A stretch of DNA of 55,371 bases from Chalara sp. BL73. Lineage: Eukaryota > Ascomycota > Leotiomycetes > Helotiales. A program made the position numbers and the translations under genes. The DNA lies in assembly GCA_918026815.1 (NCBI GenBank), contig CAKJVC010000181.1:1-55371 (forward strand), given 5' to 3'. Under the pieces are notes generated by a model. The model made no database searches. It was not told where the DNA came from and saw nothing but the letters and a program-made list of their open reading frames with translations. Positions 44,859 to 55,371 of the stretch are shown here, one piece after another; the first letter of the stretch is position 1, and every line of letters begins with the position of its first letter.

Positions 44859-45378
44859 CTAACTGAGAAGAACAAGGATAACAGAATCTCCTCTCAAGAA
44901 CCTGGTATCATACATTAGATTTTCGGTAAAAAAGGTGCCTATCGAGTATTGGGATTCACCTACATTTTGCTTATGAACCGATCCTTGTTTACTGGTCGTC
45001 CCTTCTTTCCAGCGCTGTTCTTCGGTGTCTCTGTCCACATTTCCTTCACATTCTCTAACACCATATTACAATGCCTATCGAAAGCTTTCACACGCGCAAG
45101 TAGCTTCTTGTTGTTTCGGCATGATATGAGGACTTGGGTATGTGATCTGACAGCGGTTTGGAGAATGGACAGAGGACCAGTGCTGAACTCGTGTTCCTCG
45201 ACTTGCGCGATCTCGTACTCGCTGAGACAAGGTCAGTATTAAAACTTATATAAATTAGATACGATCAGCATACGTGAGCTCATTCCGTGGTTTCGCCAAC
45301 AGCTCCCTGTCAAAAAAGTCAGCGCTTTTTGTTTGGAGTATAAAGGAAATACGCATACTGAATCTTTGCGTCTGCCAT
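44859..45378 (-). CDS. SMD2: Small nuclear ribonucleoprotein Sm D2, 117 aa
   Basis: Core Sm-ring subunit of spliceosomal snRNPs. Four exons: 45359-45378 (20 nt), 45274-45306 (33 nt), 44964-45221 (258 nt) and 44859-44901 (43 nt), together 118 codons. Introns of 52, 52 and 62 bp all have GT-AG ends. Sm motif 1 is seen in [20 protein letters not shown] and [13 protein letters not shown], and Sm motif 2 in [11 protein letters not shown]. The stretch [19 protein letters not shown] between them is typical of D2. The N-terminus [20 protein letters not shown] is also typical. No single exon gives a long ORF, so this gene is easily overlooked. It is head-to-head with the hydrolase gene (260 bp). Confidence 0.95.
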
Positions 45379-45638
45379 ATTGTTGTTGTTTGTGGAAGGT
45401 AAAACGCTGCCTGCCTGGATAGCCCATTTGAGCTTGAGCATTGAGGTTACATTAAAACCGAGTCGTGTCGGGGCAACTTTTTTCCTTGCCGACCCACTTT
45501 TCCAGTCGACCTTCAAGCCTTACCGATCCCGAAAACCTTCCCAAGGTTTATCTTCGAAAGGTGTATAAGACATCAATGGCTTGTGAATACTACGCATTGA
45601 TCTAAATATTTTCCTTTCTCTGTGTCATACCTTTCTTG

Positions 45639-47247
45639 ATGTTTGTGAAACACCTTTGTGCGAGAGCCGGAACGGCGGGACGGTATATTTCAACACAACG
45701 AGCAATGCCATTAAGGGCAAAAATAATGAGTCCTGCGTTTGCAGGTAAGGCACACGTAAGTATTATTTAGCACAATTAATTGGACATTGCTAATAGAATA
45801 TCAGATAACTACAGCTACGGACTCAAAGAGCGACCCAGAGGTAATCCGAGAATTACCAGATGACCCCAAAGAAGACGTTCTTTTTGATACACTGTTTGGC
45901 GTTCGAACGATCGAGCTCAATGTTCCCCAAAAGCTACACTCGCTCAATGGCTCTATGGTGCGGAAGATTGTACCAAGATTACAAGAATGGGCAAAGTCGG
46001 ATATGGCCAACGTTGTGGTGATAAAGGGATCCGGCCCAAAGGCATTCTGTGCAGGCGGCGATGTCACAGCTCTTGCTAAAGACAACACATTAGGCGAAGA
46101 GGGTCAACAGCGCTCGACAGATTACTTTGGTCTTGAATATAAGCTAGATCATCTTATTGCGACATATACAAAGCCATTTGTTGCTTTCTTGGATGGCATA
46201 ACAATGGGAGGAGGAGTTGGATTAAGCATCCACGCTCCATTCCGGATAGCAACAGAAAAGACGCTGTTTGCCATGCCGGAGACCACCATTGGGTTCTTCC
46301 CAGATGTTGGAGCTTCATTCTTCCTACCACGGATGCCTGGCGCTGTCGGAACTTATTTAGCTCTCACCAGCGAAAGACTTAAAGGCGCCAATGTCTTCTA
46401 CTCCGGTATCGCTACCCACTATATCCACTCAACTTCTCTTCCTGCTCTAGAACGCCGACTGGCTGAACTCAGATTTAAGGATTATGATTCATTAGAAGAA
46501 CGACTACAACTCATTAATTCAACCATCGAGGAATACTGCACGGGATTGCCACACGATGAACCAATCCTTTTGGGCGGTGAGGTCAGAAATGCTATCGATC
46601 GTTGTTTTAGCAAGAATAGTGTGCCTGAGATACTTGCAGCTCTTCAAGCAGAGGAAGGAGATACTAAAGAGTGGGCTCAAAAGGCTATTGAAACACTTCA
46701 TAAGCGATCTCCCACGGCTGTATATGTAACGCTTAAACAGATGCGTCTGGGCGGGAATTGGTCTATTTCCGAGACTTTCCAGCGGGAACATCAAATTGCA
46801 GGCAAATTCATGCGCCATCCGGATTTTACAGAGGGCGTGCATGCATTGCTAATCCGTAAGGATGGGGCGCCGAAGTGGCAACCCGGTTCGCTAGAGGAGA
46901 TCAAGCCTGAGGACAAGATCGAGGATTCCTTTTTCGAAGTAGAGGGCTCACAACGTCTGCGTCTATTAAGTGATGGAGATTATAATGAATATCCATGGCA
47001 GCGATTCGGTATCCCCAGGGAGAGTGACGTGGCCAAGGTCTGGTTGAAGGGTGGCCAGAGTACGAAGCGAGTGGCAGATGTTTTTGTGGAACACTCACAC
47101 GGCAAGCAGGGCGTCAAGGAGGTAGTCCGAGAGATTTTGAAGAGAAGAGCGAGGAGATCCGAGAATGGCGATTATATATGGCTCGACCACACTCGCACAG
47201 AAGAGAACCTGCAAGAGAAAGAGGAGAAGAGGCACCTGGAGGTGTGA
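45639..47247 (+). CDS. EHD3: 3-hydroxyisobutyryl-CoA hydrolase, mitochondrial (Ehd3-like), 518 aa
   Basis: Crotonase-fold enzyme of valine catabolism that removes CoA from 3-hydroxyisobutyryl-CoA in the mitochondrion. Exon 1 (45639-45744) encodes an Arg-rich, acid-poor presequence (MFVKHLCARAGTAGRYISTQ). A 52-bp intron follows, then exon 2 (45797-47247); 519 codons in all. Core motifs: NSMV-type LHSLNGSMVRKI, the oxyanion-hole segment AFCAGGDVTAL at about 119-128, GITMGGGVGLS at about 169-179, and PETTIGFFPDVGASFFLPRM containing the family Glu and Asp. The hydrolase-specific C-terminal extension with LKQMRLGGNWSISETFQREH and FTEGVHALLIRKDGAPKW separates it from plain enoyl-CoA hydratases. The charged tail is poorly conserved. 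Confidence 0.94.
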
Positions 47248-48348
47248 ACGGTGTAAGTTGTGTTAGGGTAGCTTGTACGAATATCTGTGTGGGTCTGGGT
47301 GGAATTTCTGGATAGCATCATGCTCCCGGTGGGGTTGAACGATTTGCCGGGCGCAATATCTTGCGACATGTCTTGGGATGGATTTGACTTTTTTCAATGC
47401 TAAACCATGGCCAAAGATATCATTTAGATGAGCGAAGCATGGAATTATAATCTGAAGACTGCAATACGTATACAGCGTGTCTGGGACCACTGTAAGTGTC
47501 AATGATAATACAGATTTTCACCGTATTAATATTTGGCAACGACGGGAATATCAGGGCAAAATTGGTAGACTAGGTATGGTATGGATGACTGAAGATGAAA
47601 TCATGTGATTAGAGAGAAGGTGGTGTGGTTGCCTGCTAGGTACTGGTGGCGTTGAGTCATTTGGATTTTAAGCGCGACATTCGGAAAAGTGAATGCTTTA
47701 GGAAACATATAAAAGCACTTCCCCGCTCTCCAAAAGTCATTTTTATCTCTCGACTTGTTGTTCCCTTTCTGACAACTTGTACGGTGGCCGGTCAACAAAA
47801 ACCATAAACGCAGATATCAAAGGCAATGTTAACCTGAGGCATGAAATTCTGTAGAGCTGCCCTGCAAGTTAAGCCAAGCCAAGTCATGCTAATCCCCTTT
47901 GGGCTAGTACCGTAAACCCCTTGCTCATCCCGTCGGCTAGTTATTCGCAAGTTTGATTGGCGGTTGTTACATCGTCAACATACGCCTGCGCTGCTAGTAG
48001 ACCTCATATCTTTTGCAAGTCTGCACCGAAGGGTTCATCATACCCAGATCAGTCCGAAACTGTTGTGCAGAAACTCTTTTGGTCTTTGGTATAGGATTTA
48101 GCGTTCTCTGTTTTGCCTTTTATTTTTCGTTTTAAGCAGGGATCAGGATATAAATCGCCAGGCCTCAAAAAAGCGTACTTGACGCGCTTGCTCTAATTTC
48201 AACGCGGCACCAACCTCCTACCTACAACCTCTCTACACAACTCCACTTCTTGTCGATGCCTGAACGAATACTTTAACAACCTCGAGGGCCTTCACATTTT
48301 ACAGAACCCCTTCCATTATTGACTTCGGACGCAGTCAGCAGACTCCAG
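47248..48348. other. Intergenic, promoter of the GATA-finger gene
   Basis: 1.1 kb between two plus-strand genes. No ORF or RNA recognised. The last 250 bp are C/T-rich with CCTCCTACCTACAACCTCTC, as often found in fungal leaders. Confidence 0.5.
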
Positions 48349-51300
48349 ATGTCGTTCCAAACTGGAGGGGTTCCGGTCCCCAACCAGTGGCCGATGCAAG
48401 CACAACAAGGTCCCCCAATGGACATGACGATGGAGCAGACTCAAGATGGAGTGTCTATGAGACCCATGAGACGTAGGTGCTACACTAATAGAGGAATGAA
48501 ACAGCTTCATTAACAGTACCTGATTCAATAGTCAAAGTCCTTTACACGTTCGACGATCAAAACAAGACCAATTGTCTAGCTCGTGGCCAGGATGTGCTCC
48601 GAATCCAGACCGTAGCCATGGACGAGACAGCCTCAATCGGCATAATTGATCTGAAGACTTGCATTGAAGCTGTCACACAGTGCAGTCCTGAACTAGTCAA
48701 TCGTATGGGTCAAGACTACACAATTTACGCGTACGATTATTCTGAATACGATACCCCCCTTGTCGGACAAGGTATGCTGTCTAAAGCAATTGCAGCAGCC
48801 GGCCCAGCCCAATTTGCACCAGCTCAGCAATCAGAAAAGCTTATTACTGGACGTGTGTGCAAAAACATTTTGGGAATTTTTAATAATGGAGTCAAGGAAA
48901 CACTAGAGGTTAAGCTACGGCTAGTACCTGTGCCCACGACAATGCAAGGGGACTACATTAATTCCATGAACAACTTAACGTATGATCATAATGAATGGCA
49001 AAACTTTCTCCAGTCCAATCCAAATATGGGACAGATGACAAATCGATATGGAACTCCCACTTCGACTATTTCGAATCATCGAGGAAGCATGAACATGGAA
49101 GTGGTTAATCAGCTGCTCAGTCCAAATTTGCAGCAGCAACAAGTCGCGCAGGCTCCATTAGTCCAACATGCAAACGCAAACATAAACTCACGCGAGGATG
49201 GAACTGTTGATTCGGGAACTGAAAGTCGAGGGGGATCAAAAGCTACAAAATCAAAAATTACGTCTCGGCCATCGTCTAGAACATCTTCAAAGAGAACAAG
49301 AGCGAAGCGTCAACCGAAAACAGGCAATAATAACCTAGGGGGCCATACTTCCGGATACGAAGAAGGTACTGACGGAGATGATGAACCTGCTCCTAAGAAA
49401 AGAGCCAAAACGACTCAGGCGGATTGGAATAGCAAATCCTCTTTCGGACCAGCGACGAGCTCGCTATTGGTAACAGCAAGCACTGCTGGATCATTGCGCA
49501 ATTTTCGGCCTGTCGCATCAAATCCAGCAATGACTCCTGGCGTCCAGCCCGAAGCTATTCCTCGCGCCCCGACACCACTGCCAGAAATGCCAAATCAAAA
49601 AGCGCCTCGATCACAAAGTGGTCTCCGCCATAACTCTTTTGCTTCTCAAGTCAACGTGCCTAGAAACAGCATTTCACAATATCCACTCCTTGCTCCCGCT
49701 ATTAGGCCAGAGGACCAGATCAGATACTCAATCGAATCAGCGCAGAATTCCCCTGAGCGGAGCTACAGCCCTGCATTGACTGCTCCGGAGATCGCCTCAT
49801 CTCCTCCGGTGATTAGGAGTGCTTCGCCAACACGCATGCGCTCAAGCCCACCATGCCCTTCGAGTCCAGTATTACCGCAGATGCCTAGGACAGATTCTGG
49901 TTTCATGAGTGGATCTATGGAAGAGCTATTTGGCGAAGATGACGACGCATTGTTCCCAGCCGACGATGAAGAGATGCAGTTACCGCTACCGAAGCCTAAA
50001 AAGCGACGTTCTCCGTTGCCGAAGCCCCCTACAGCCGAAGAGGCTGCAAAGGCTTTTGTTATTGAAGAAGAAATACCTGGTCCTATGGAGCTTCTACCTG
50101 CGGACATGCCAATATTTGAACCACCAAACGCGAAAGCACCATCTCGGGCCCCTGTAAAGTCAAGAACTGGCAGCGTAGTGCCTATAGACAGACAACAAGC
50201 AGTCCCTCTGCCGAGACCTGATAATCTGCCGCAATCTGATGTTCCTTCTACAGGCCGGAAAGTTCCCGAGTCCCAACCTGTCCATCCACAGGTGTTTTTG
50301 TCTCGACCTCATGACTTCCAACCCCAATCACAATATGCTTCGCCATACCCTCAATTGCCAGCTCAAGTCTCCACAGCTCAGCCACCTAACCGGCAAGCGC
50401 CTGCTACTCAAGAGCCGTCTACTAAACCTATTTCAACCAATGTACAGCCAAGATCTGGTTCAAGAATGGTTAGAACTGCATCTATGGGCTCCTTAACTCT
50501 ACCTACTCTGCCCGCTAGCGACCCTGTTTTGCCACCTTCAAGCCTTCAACGATCGCAGACATGGTCAAAAACCCCTCACCCTGTGACAGAAGCCCCAATG
50601 CCGATGCAAGAGCAAGTTGTAGGAACGGATACACACGTACCCATGCCAGCGGGCCAAGTGCTCAACACAACTTCTAAGAAGCAGAACCGCGAATCCACAT
50701 ATGATCCATTCAAGACCAAAAAGGATACAATCCAGCAGAGACTAGAGATGGCCATTGCGAACGGGGAAATGCCACCGTTTTGCAGCAATTGCGGTGCTAT
50801 TAAGACACCGACATGGCGCAAGGCATGGTCACAGGAACATCAAGGAGCACCCGGATATTATGATTATTCTGATGAACCTGGGCGGGTCACAGCAGTTGTT
50901 ATTCTGGCTCGTGATAGTGCAGGTCAACCCACGTCTTATCAGATTGTAAAGAAGTTTTTGGGAGAAGACGAAGATCAGTCGCAGTATAAAGAGTTCATGC
51001 TCTGTAATCGTAAGTTGAACTAATACTCAGGTGTGCGTCGGAAGACTAATTTGCATAGCCTGCGGCCTCTGGATGTCGAAATATAAAGCTCATAGGCCAG
51101 AAGATAAGTGGGAAGGTAAAGCAACACGTAAGGATGGGCAGCCACGGAAGCGGCCAACACAACGTGCGAGCAAGGCATTGAAGACCCCTGCAAACACGAA
51201 CCTGACCTCAGAAGCAAATTATCCACAGTCGGAGGCATACTATCCACGAGGCGAGACAGCGGAGCCTCTTAATTGTCCATCTCCATCTGAAAGTACTGAA

Positions 51301-52290
51301 ATTCAGATCCAAAGAATGGAGCTTCCATCGGAAAGCCTCGCGGCAGCCAATGCTCGACCTGGGAAGCGCCTGAAGGCAATGACATCTGATGCTGCATCCG
51401 CCGCGCTAAGACGAGCTATCCAGTCAAGCCCTGCTCGATGGGATGGAGCACGAGAGAGTCCGATAGAAGCAGATGATGTAGATCTGACAAGGCGTGTACT
51501 CTTCCCTTCGCCGCCGAGGAAGGATGGATCCCCAAAAGTGTTAGGGGAAGTGGCAGGTAATAGTGTTCAGATATCCCACGGCCCATCGACAAAGCAACAT
51601 ATAATCCATACGTCTAATAAGGAGAACTGTTTACCTGCAATAAATGATGGAGATTTGGATGCGGAACTCCTCGCATTATTCGAGTCAGAATTGGCTCGAC
51701 CTTCAACTCCAACCCGGGATAATTCAGCGCCAAACGTTTTCAAGACGCCTACCCGACCAACACCGAACCACAGACCCATTACTCGCAGCGTTTCCAGATC
51801 TATTCGATCCGTAAAATCGCCTGGCGCACTCCTTAGGTTTTCGCAGCGAACTCCTTCGAAAACACCTACACGTCGATCACCAAGACATCACGATTTCAGC
51901 CTCGATTCTCCGTTCACTGCTACAATCCATCAGATGATGTCTGAAGCTAATAATAATAATTCCCCATCACGTAATGGAAGCGGGACGGACTTCGACTTCG
52001 GAAACCTTCCAGATCTACCTATCGATGGCACCATGCATGGTGGCCATACTACTACGGAGTTCAATCTCGAGGATTTCTTCTCTACGGACATGCCGGTGCC
52101 TAGCTCTCCTCCCAAGACCTTCCAGCTTTACGAAGATGCCAGTGCGATGGCAAATGTCAATTGGAGTGAGTTCAATAAGTTAAACGATGAGCAATCTAAA
52201 GATGTAGAGAAGGATGTGGCTGTTAAGCAGGAGCCTGAAGAGGACGCAGAGGGCTTAGAAGAAGTTGATATGGTGCGCAGTCCATCGTAA
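48349..52290 (+). CDS. Ams2/Spt21-like GATA-type zinc finger protein, 1277 aa
   Basis: Nuclear regulator resembling fission yeast Ams2 and budding yeast Spt21, which promote histone gene transcription. Exons 48349-48472, 48532-51009 and 51059-52290 (1278 codons). The conserved N-terminal domain (about 42-175) includes VLYTFDDQNKTNCLARGQDV, SIGIIDLKTCIEAVTQCSPE, YTIYAYDYSEYDTPLVGQGM and ETLEVKLRLVPV. A basic stretch at about 265-285 (SSRTSSKRTRAKRQPK) could be a nuclear signal, and long Ser/Pro-rich disorder follows. The finger has Cys792, Cys795 (CSNCGAIKTPTWRKAW), then Cys866, Cys869 (CNPCGLWMS), with about 70 residues between pairs instead of about 18. Intron 2 falls between the last two Cys codons. 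The rest is disordered with phospho-type SPTR/TPTR sites. Confidence 0.82.
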
Positions 52291-52713
52291 ATATTTTTGT
52301 TTCCTTTTCCTATCTGTAGAGCATAGCGAGACGGTGTTGGGGCTATATGTTGGAGTTTTATGAGGCATCAGCGTATGGCGTTAGAAATTAGCATTTACGA
52401 AGACATCCACGATTTGCTCTGCATGGATATTACACAGCACAGTATCACCTTGGTGAATGAAAGATGGCAAGATTACTAAAGACTACTCTCCTTTCTCTAT
52501 CCATACTACAAGTGAGCTATTAAATGGAATATGTGTATGGGGAGCTGAATGTCAAGGTTTATTAAGATAAATACAAGCGATTGGTGGCGTCTAGAGCCCA
52601 TGATTATGCGTCTGATTTAAGATCTTTCAATGTTTTAGATTGGCGCCTGGTACAATGATGATTTTCTTTTTAAATGGTACAGATATGATACAACACAGGC
52701 CATTTCATACAGC
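52291..52713. other. Intergenic between convergent genes
   Basis: 423 bp of 3' flanks, AT-rich. Nothing identified. Confidence 0.5.
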
Positions 52714-54113
52714 TTAATGCCTCCTCTTGGACACCTTATTCTGCTTCTGGATAGTTCTAAACAGCTGTCCCCTGCCCTTGAACAAAGGAGCGTACTTAGC
52801 ACTTGAGTGCTTAGCCTCCCAGCCTCTGGGCTTCTGCTTCCTCTTCAGAGGTTCGACTTTCTTCTGCTTGAACTCGATATCGCTGCCCTCAATACCGGCT
52901 CTTCTCATTACGCCCGCAGTTCCATCGTCCCAAGTGCTTCTGAAGAGGCTCACACCAATTGGTTCCAACTTGTTATTTTGTACCAGTGCCTTAAGCTTGA
53001 AATGATCGCGCTTTAATTTCTTCCCCAATTCTTCGGTATTGATGATATGACCGGGGCGCTGTTCCAAAACGAAAACTATGTAGCGGTGGTAAGGCGATCC
53101 CTTCTGTGCGAATGGTGGTAGCCATGGATGCACGAGTTGGTCTTTTGTGGCATGCGATAAAGGCAGAGATGTGTCTGTCGGTGAAATTGGGATATTAGCA
53201 GCAAGGTAATGACACCGGGCTGAGAAGTCGTCGTGCTTAACGTCTGGGACATCACCATCCATGACAATAACACTAATTAGCCGCTCTCCTTTATCAAAGA
53301 CTTGTACTTTCAACCGTACAGGAATTTCGCTGACTCGGGAATCGACATACTCGCCCGGCTGGACGTTACGTCTGCCAAAAGCGAGACGGACATCGGCTGT
53401 TGGCTCAAAGTGAGGTAGGAAATCTGGCACGACGCCCAATTGATGTATGCGCTGGTTGACAATCTTCCATTGGTAAGAGCGCCATTTCTGATCCGCCAGG
53501 TATCGGTATATTGGCTTGTTCATATCACCTACAAATGTTATTAGTACATGATCGAGCGTGAAACTTTATGATAGTACAAACCTTCACCATCCTCAAAGCG
53601 CTTCTTGATCAGGGGATCATTAATGTCTGCTTGGATCTTCAGGTATTCGAGGTACTTCCGCATGCTTGCCAGCCTAGTCTCCTTTGTTTGTTCTCCATTC
53701 TTGAATGATGAAGAATCCTGAGCCAACAGATTTGATATCCTCAACTTCTCCTTCTTGATAGCCTTCAATTTTTCTTCTCTATCCTCCGATAGGACCCTTC
53801 GAGCTTCTTGAAAGCATTGGTATGGTAGCAGCTCGAAAGGTATATTCTCTGAGCTCTTCATCGCAGCACGGCGACGCCTAGAACCAATAGGCAGAATGCC
53901 GCTCTTTATCAGTGTCCGCTCGCCTTTCTTCGATGTGACGGTTGTCGGATCGAACAATGATGTGAAGGACGTGGCTGGGCTGGTGGTCTCAACCGCCTCA
54001 TGACTCTGAGCAGAAATCGAAAATGGCCGAATTGCTCTTGAAGAAAGCTCTGTAGATATTGTGTTTCTCAGACATTGGGTCAATGGCCGCGAGGCCATAT
54101 GCCGTGTTGTCAT
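52714..54113 (-). CDS. MRPL35: Mitochondrial large-subunit ribosomal protein mL38 (Mrpl35), 448 aa
   Basis: Mitoribosome component built on a phosphatidylethanolamine-binding-protein (PEBP) fold. Exons 53582-54113 and 52714-53528 (449 codons), with a 53-bp intron whose branch site is a good TACTAAT. The N-terminus (MTTRHMASRPLTQCLRNTIS ... RAIRPFSIS) is a mitochondrial presequence. Recognisable blocks are the helical ARRVLSEDREEKLKAIKKEK, YRYLADQKWRSYQWKIVNQR, the PEBP-like VIVMDGDVPDVKHDDFSARCHYLAANIP, SPYHRYIVFVLEQ and FKLKALVQNNKLEPIGVSLFRSTWDD. A basic C-terminal tail fits ribosome contact. It starts 145 bp from the oppositely oriented uL4m gene, so the pair probably shares a promoter. 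Confidence 0.93.
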
Positions 54114-54258
54114 TATTTGAGTTGTTGTTGCTGACGTTGATCAGCCATAAATTTTATTGTTCTGGGGTTTGAACTTTGGCACGGAACATCCCGTTAATTT
54201 TTCAAGTTCTGTTTTGGGCGACGACGAGTAGTCAAAATTCCAACCAAACCATCGATAA
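54114..54258. promoter_or_regulatory. Bidirectional promoter of two mitoribosome genes
   Basis: Only 145 bp separate the divergent start codons of mL38 and uL4m, too little for two independent fungal promoters. No named motif is obvious inside it. Confidence 0.55.
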
Positions 54259-55254
54259 TGGCTGCGAAGGGTTTGCAGGGCTTCATGAGAGGACTCAATG
54301 CTCTCCGTACTTCTATTGTAAATTCTAAAGACCCTTTGACGGTAAGTTGCACACTGATTTCGTACCTCTTCAGACTAACGAGAATGTAGCAATGTCTAGC
54401 ACCACATCTCTCGCGGTCAATGGCAACAGAGACAACTCTGCCAGGAAGCTTAGATCATAGTATGGACATCTTCCAAAAATTCTCTGCGCAGAAACTCGAC
54501 CCCTCCCGTAGGTTGACGCTCATTCAATCGTTATTTAATCTCTAATATTCTCTGCAGCCTCTACTGTCCAGACGACAATCTACGCCTTTCCGTCGATGGA
54601 ACCCCTCCAATTTGAAAATTACAGCGCCAAACATCTCCATATGCCCTTACGTCGCGACCTCCTTCATCGCGCCGTCATTTTTGAAGGCGACATGACCCGT
54701 CAAGGAACAGCAAACACAAAAACCCGCTGGGAAATTCACGGCTCACACCGAAAAATACGACCTCAAAGGGAACTGGAAAGGCACGTCTAGGCACGCGGCA
54801 ATCCCCAATGTTGAAGGGAGGAGCTAAAGTATTTGGTCCGCGTCCGCGAGATTTTGCGACAGGACTACCAAAGAAGATCTACGACATTGCGTGGCGGACG
54901 GCCCTCAGCTATCGTTACAGGAAGGGCGAGCTCATAATTTGTGAAAAGTTCGATGTTGGGCATATGGAGCAGAATGGGGATTACAAGAGTGATTTTCTGA
55001 ACGCGATTTTTGTGCACAATCATTGGGTTAAGGAGAATGGTCGGACCTTGATGGTTTCGTTGGAGGAGAATAAATATATCTCCGAAGCATTGGAGCAGGA
55101 GGGATCAGAGGGTAGAATCTTGACATACGAGCAGGTGGATGTGAAGGACTTGTTGGAGGGCACTGAACGGATAGTGATTGAGAAAGCCGCATTGGATCGA
55201 ATTTTGGAGGAGCATCAGAGCGACCTGGCTCCGAAGCTCAAGCATGTACTATAG
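54259..55254 (+). CDS. YML6: Mitochondrial ribosomal protein uL4m, frame broken
   Basis: Large-subunit mitoribosomal protein of the L4 family, expected to be essential for mitochondrial translation. Exons 54259-54341, 54390-54507 and 54558-55254. Diagnostic text: FENYSAKHLHMPLRRDLLHR, AVIFEGDMTRQGTANTKTRW, GSHRKIRPQ, then in another frame SPMLKGGAKVFGPRPRDFAT and LPKKIYDIAWRTALSYRYRK. The jump sits at CCTCAAAGGGAAC near 54763-54775: one more A in the A run restores the usual QKGTGKARLG-type link. Exon 1 also needs one extra base near 54298-54305 to read through to exon 2; otherwise translation from ATG 54259 stops at once, and the next in-frame Met is at 54420. Intact downstream conservation suggests sequencing errors rather than decay. 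Confidence 0.88.
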
Positions 55255-55371
55255 ACCTAGACATTGCGTTCCATACTGTCGTACAACCGATAGTCTGTAT
55301 AAAATGTAACTTTTACCGACGCCGTCGACCTAGTTGCATGAGTATGATAATGCCCCTATGCTCCACGTCTG

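Noticed and set aside
49763..50107. 114-aa minus-strand ORF
   Set aside because: Antisense to the disordered Ser/Pro-rich part of the GATA-finger gene; its Gly/Ser-rich content is a by-product.

Overview
The window is nuclear DNA of a filamentous ascomycete (Pezizomycotina), most likely a leotiomycete; the class-level guess is an inference from protein resemblance. Evidence: eukaryotic genes on both strands with short introns (mostly 45-100 bp) having GT-AG borders and CTAAC/CTGAC-like branch points, roughly 45% GC, and a purely fungal gene set. I reconstructed 23 protein genes. For nearly all spliced ones the exon sum is a multiple of three, an internal check on the models. No rRNA, confident tRNA, CRISPR array, transposon or virus sequence was seen.

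Layout. 1-5 kb: the 5' two kilobases of a Blm10/PA200 proteasome activator (minus, running off the left edge, frame broken several times) and a conserved fungal protein of unknown role. 6.5-15.3 kb: Gpi18 GPI-mannosyltransferase, a YTH-domain (m6A reader type) protein with an RG-rich region, and a cytochrome P450. 15.9-24.6 kb is translation-themed: Ncs6/Ctu1 tRNA thiolase, ribosomal protein eL8, a beta-carbonic anhydrase, and Efl1, the GTPase that matures 60S subunits. 25.6-29.5 kb: a double-PH protein and an orphan zinc-ribbon protein with repeated Trp motifs. 30.7-34.7 kb: two peroxisome-type membrane proteins (Mpv17/PMP22 and Pex11C) flanking an orphan. 36.8-42.6 kb: an orphan, an aldo/keto reductase and a nine-exon ornithine cyclodeaminase/mu-crystallin gene. 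44.8-55.3 kb: SmD2 (four short exons), mitochondrial 3-hydroxyisobutyryl-CoA hydrolase, an Ams2/Spt21-like GATA-finger protein, and a head-to-head pair of mitochondrial large-subunit ribosomal proteins (mL38, uL4m).

No single new operon-like system is evident; this is mostly core housekeeping DNA. The points that most deserve a second look are: frame breaks in three genes (mostly at mononucleotide runs in genes expected to be essential, which suggests sequence error, but denser and partly of other kinds in Blm10); a GC-AG intron and a 34-nt exon in the cyclodeaminase gene; two 48-nt stop-free introns divisible by three; a weak-donor intron that would separate the RG half from the YTH half of one protein; a GATA finger with a roughly 70-residue loop; and an orphan protein with four W-containing repeats. 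Intergenic stretches of about 2 kb at 34.7-36.8 and 42.6-44.9 kb show nothing I can name.
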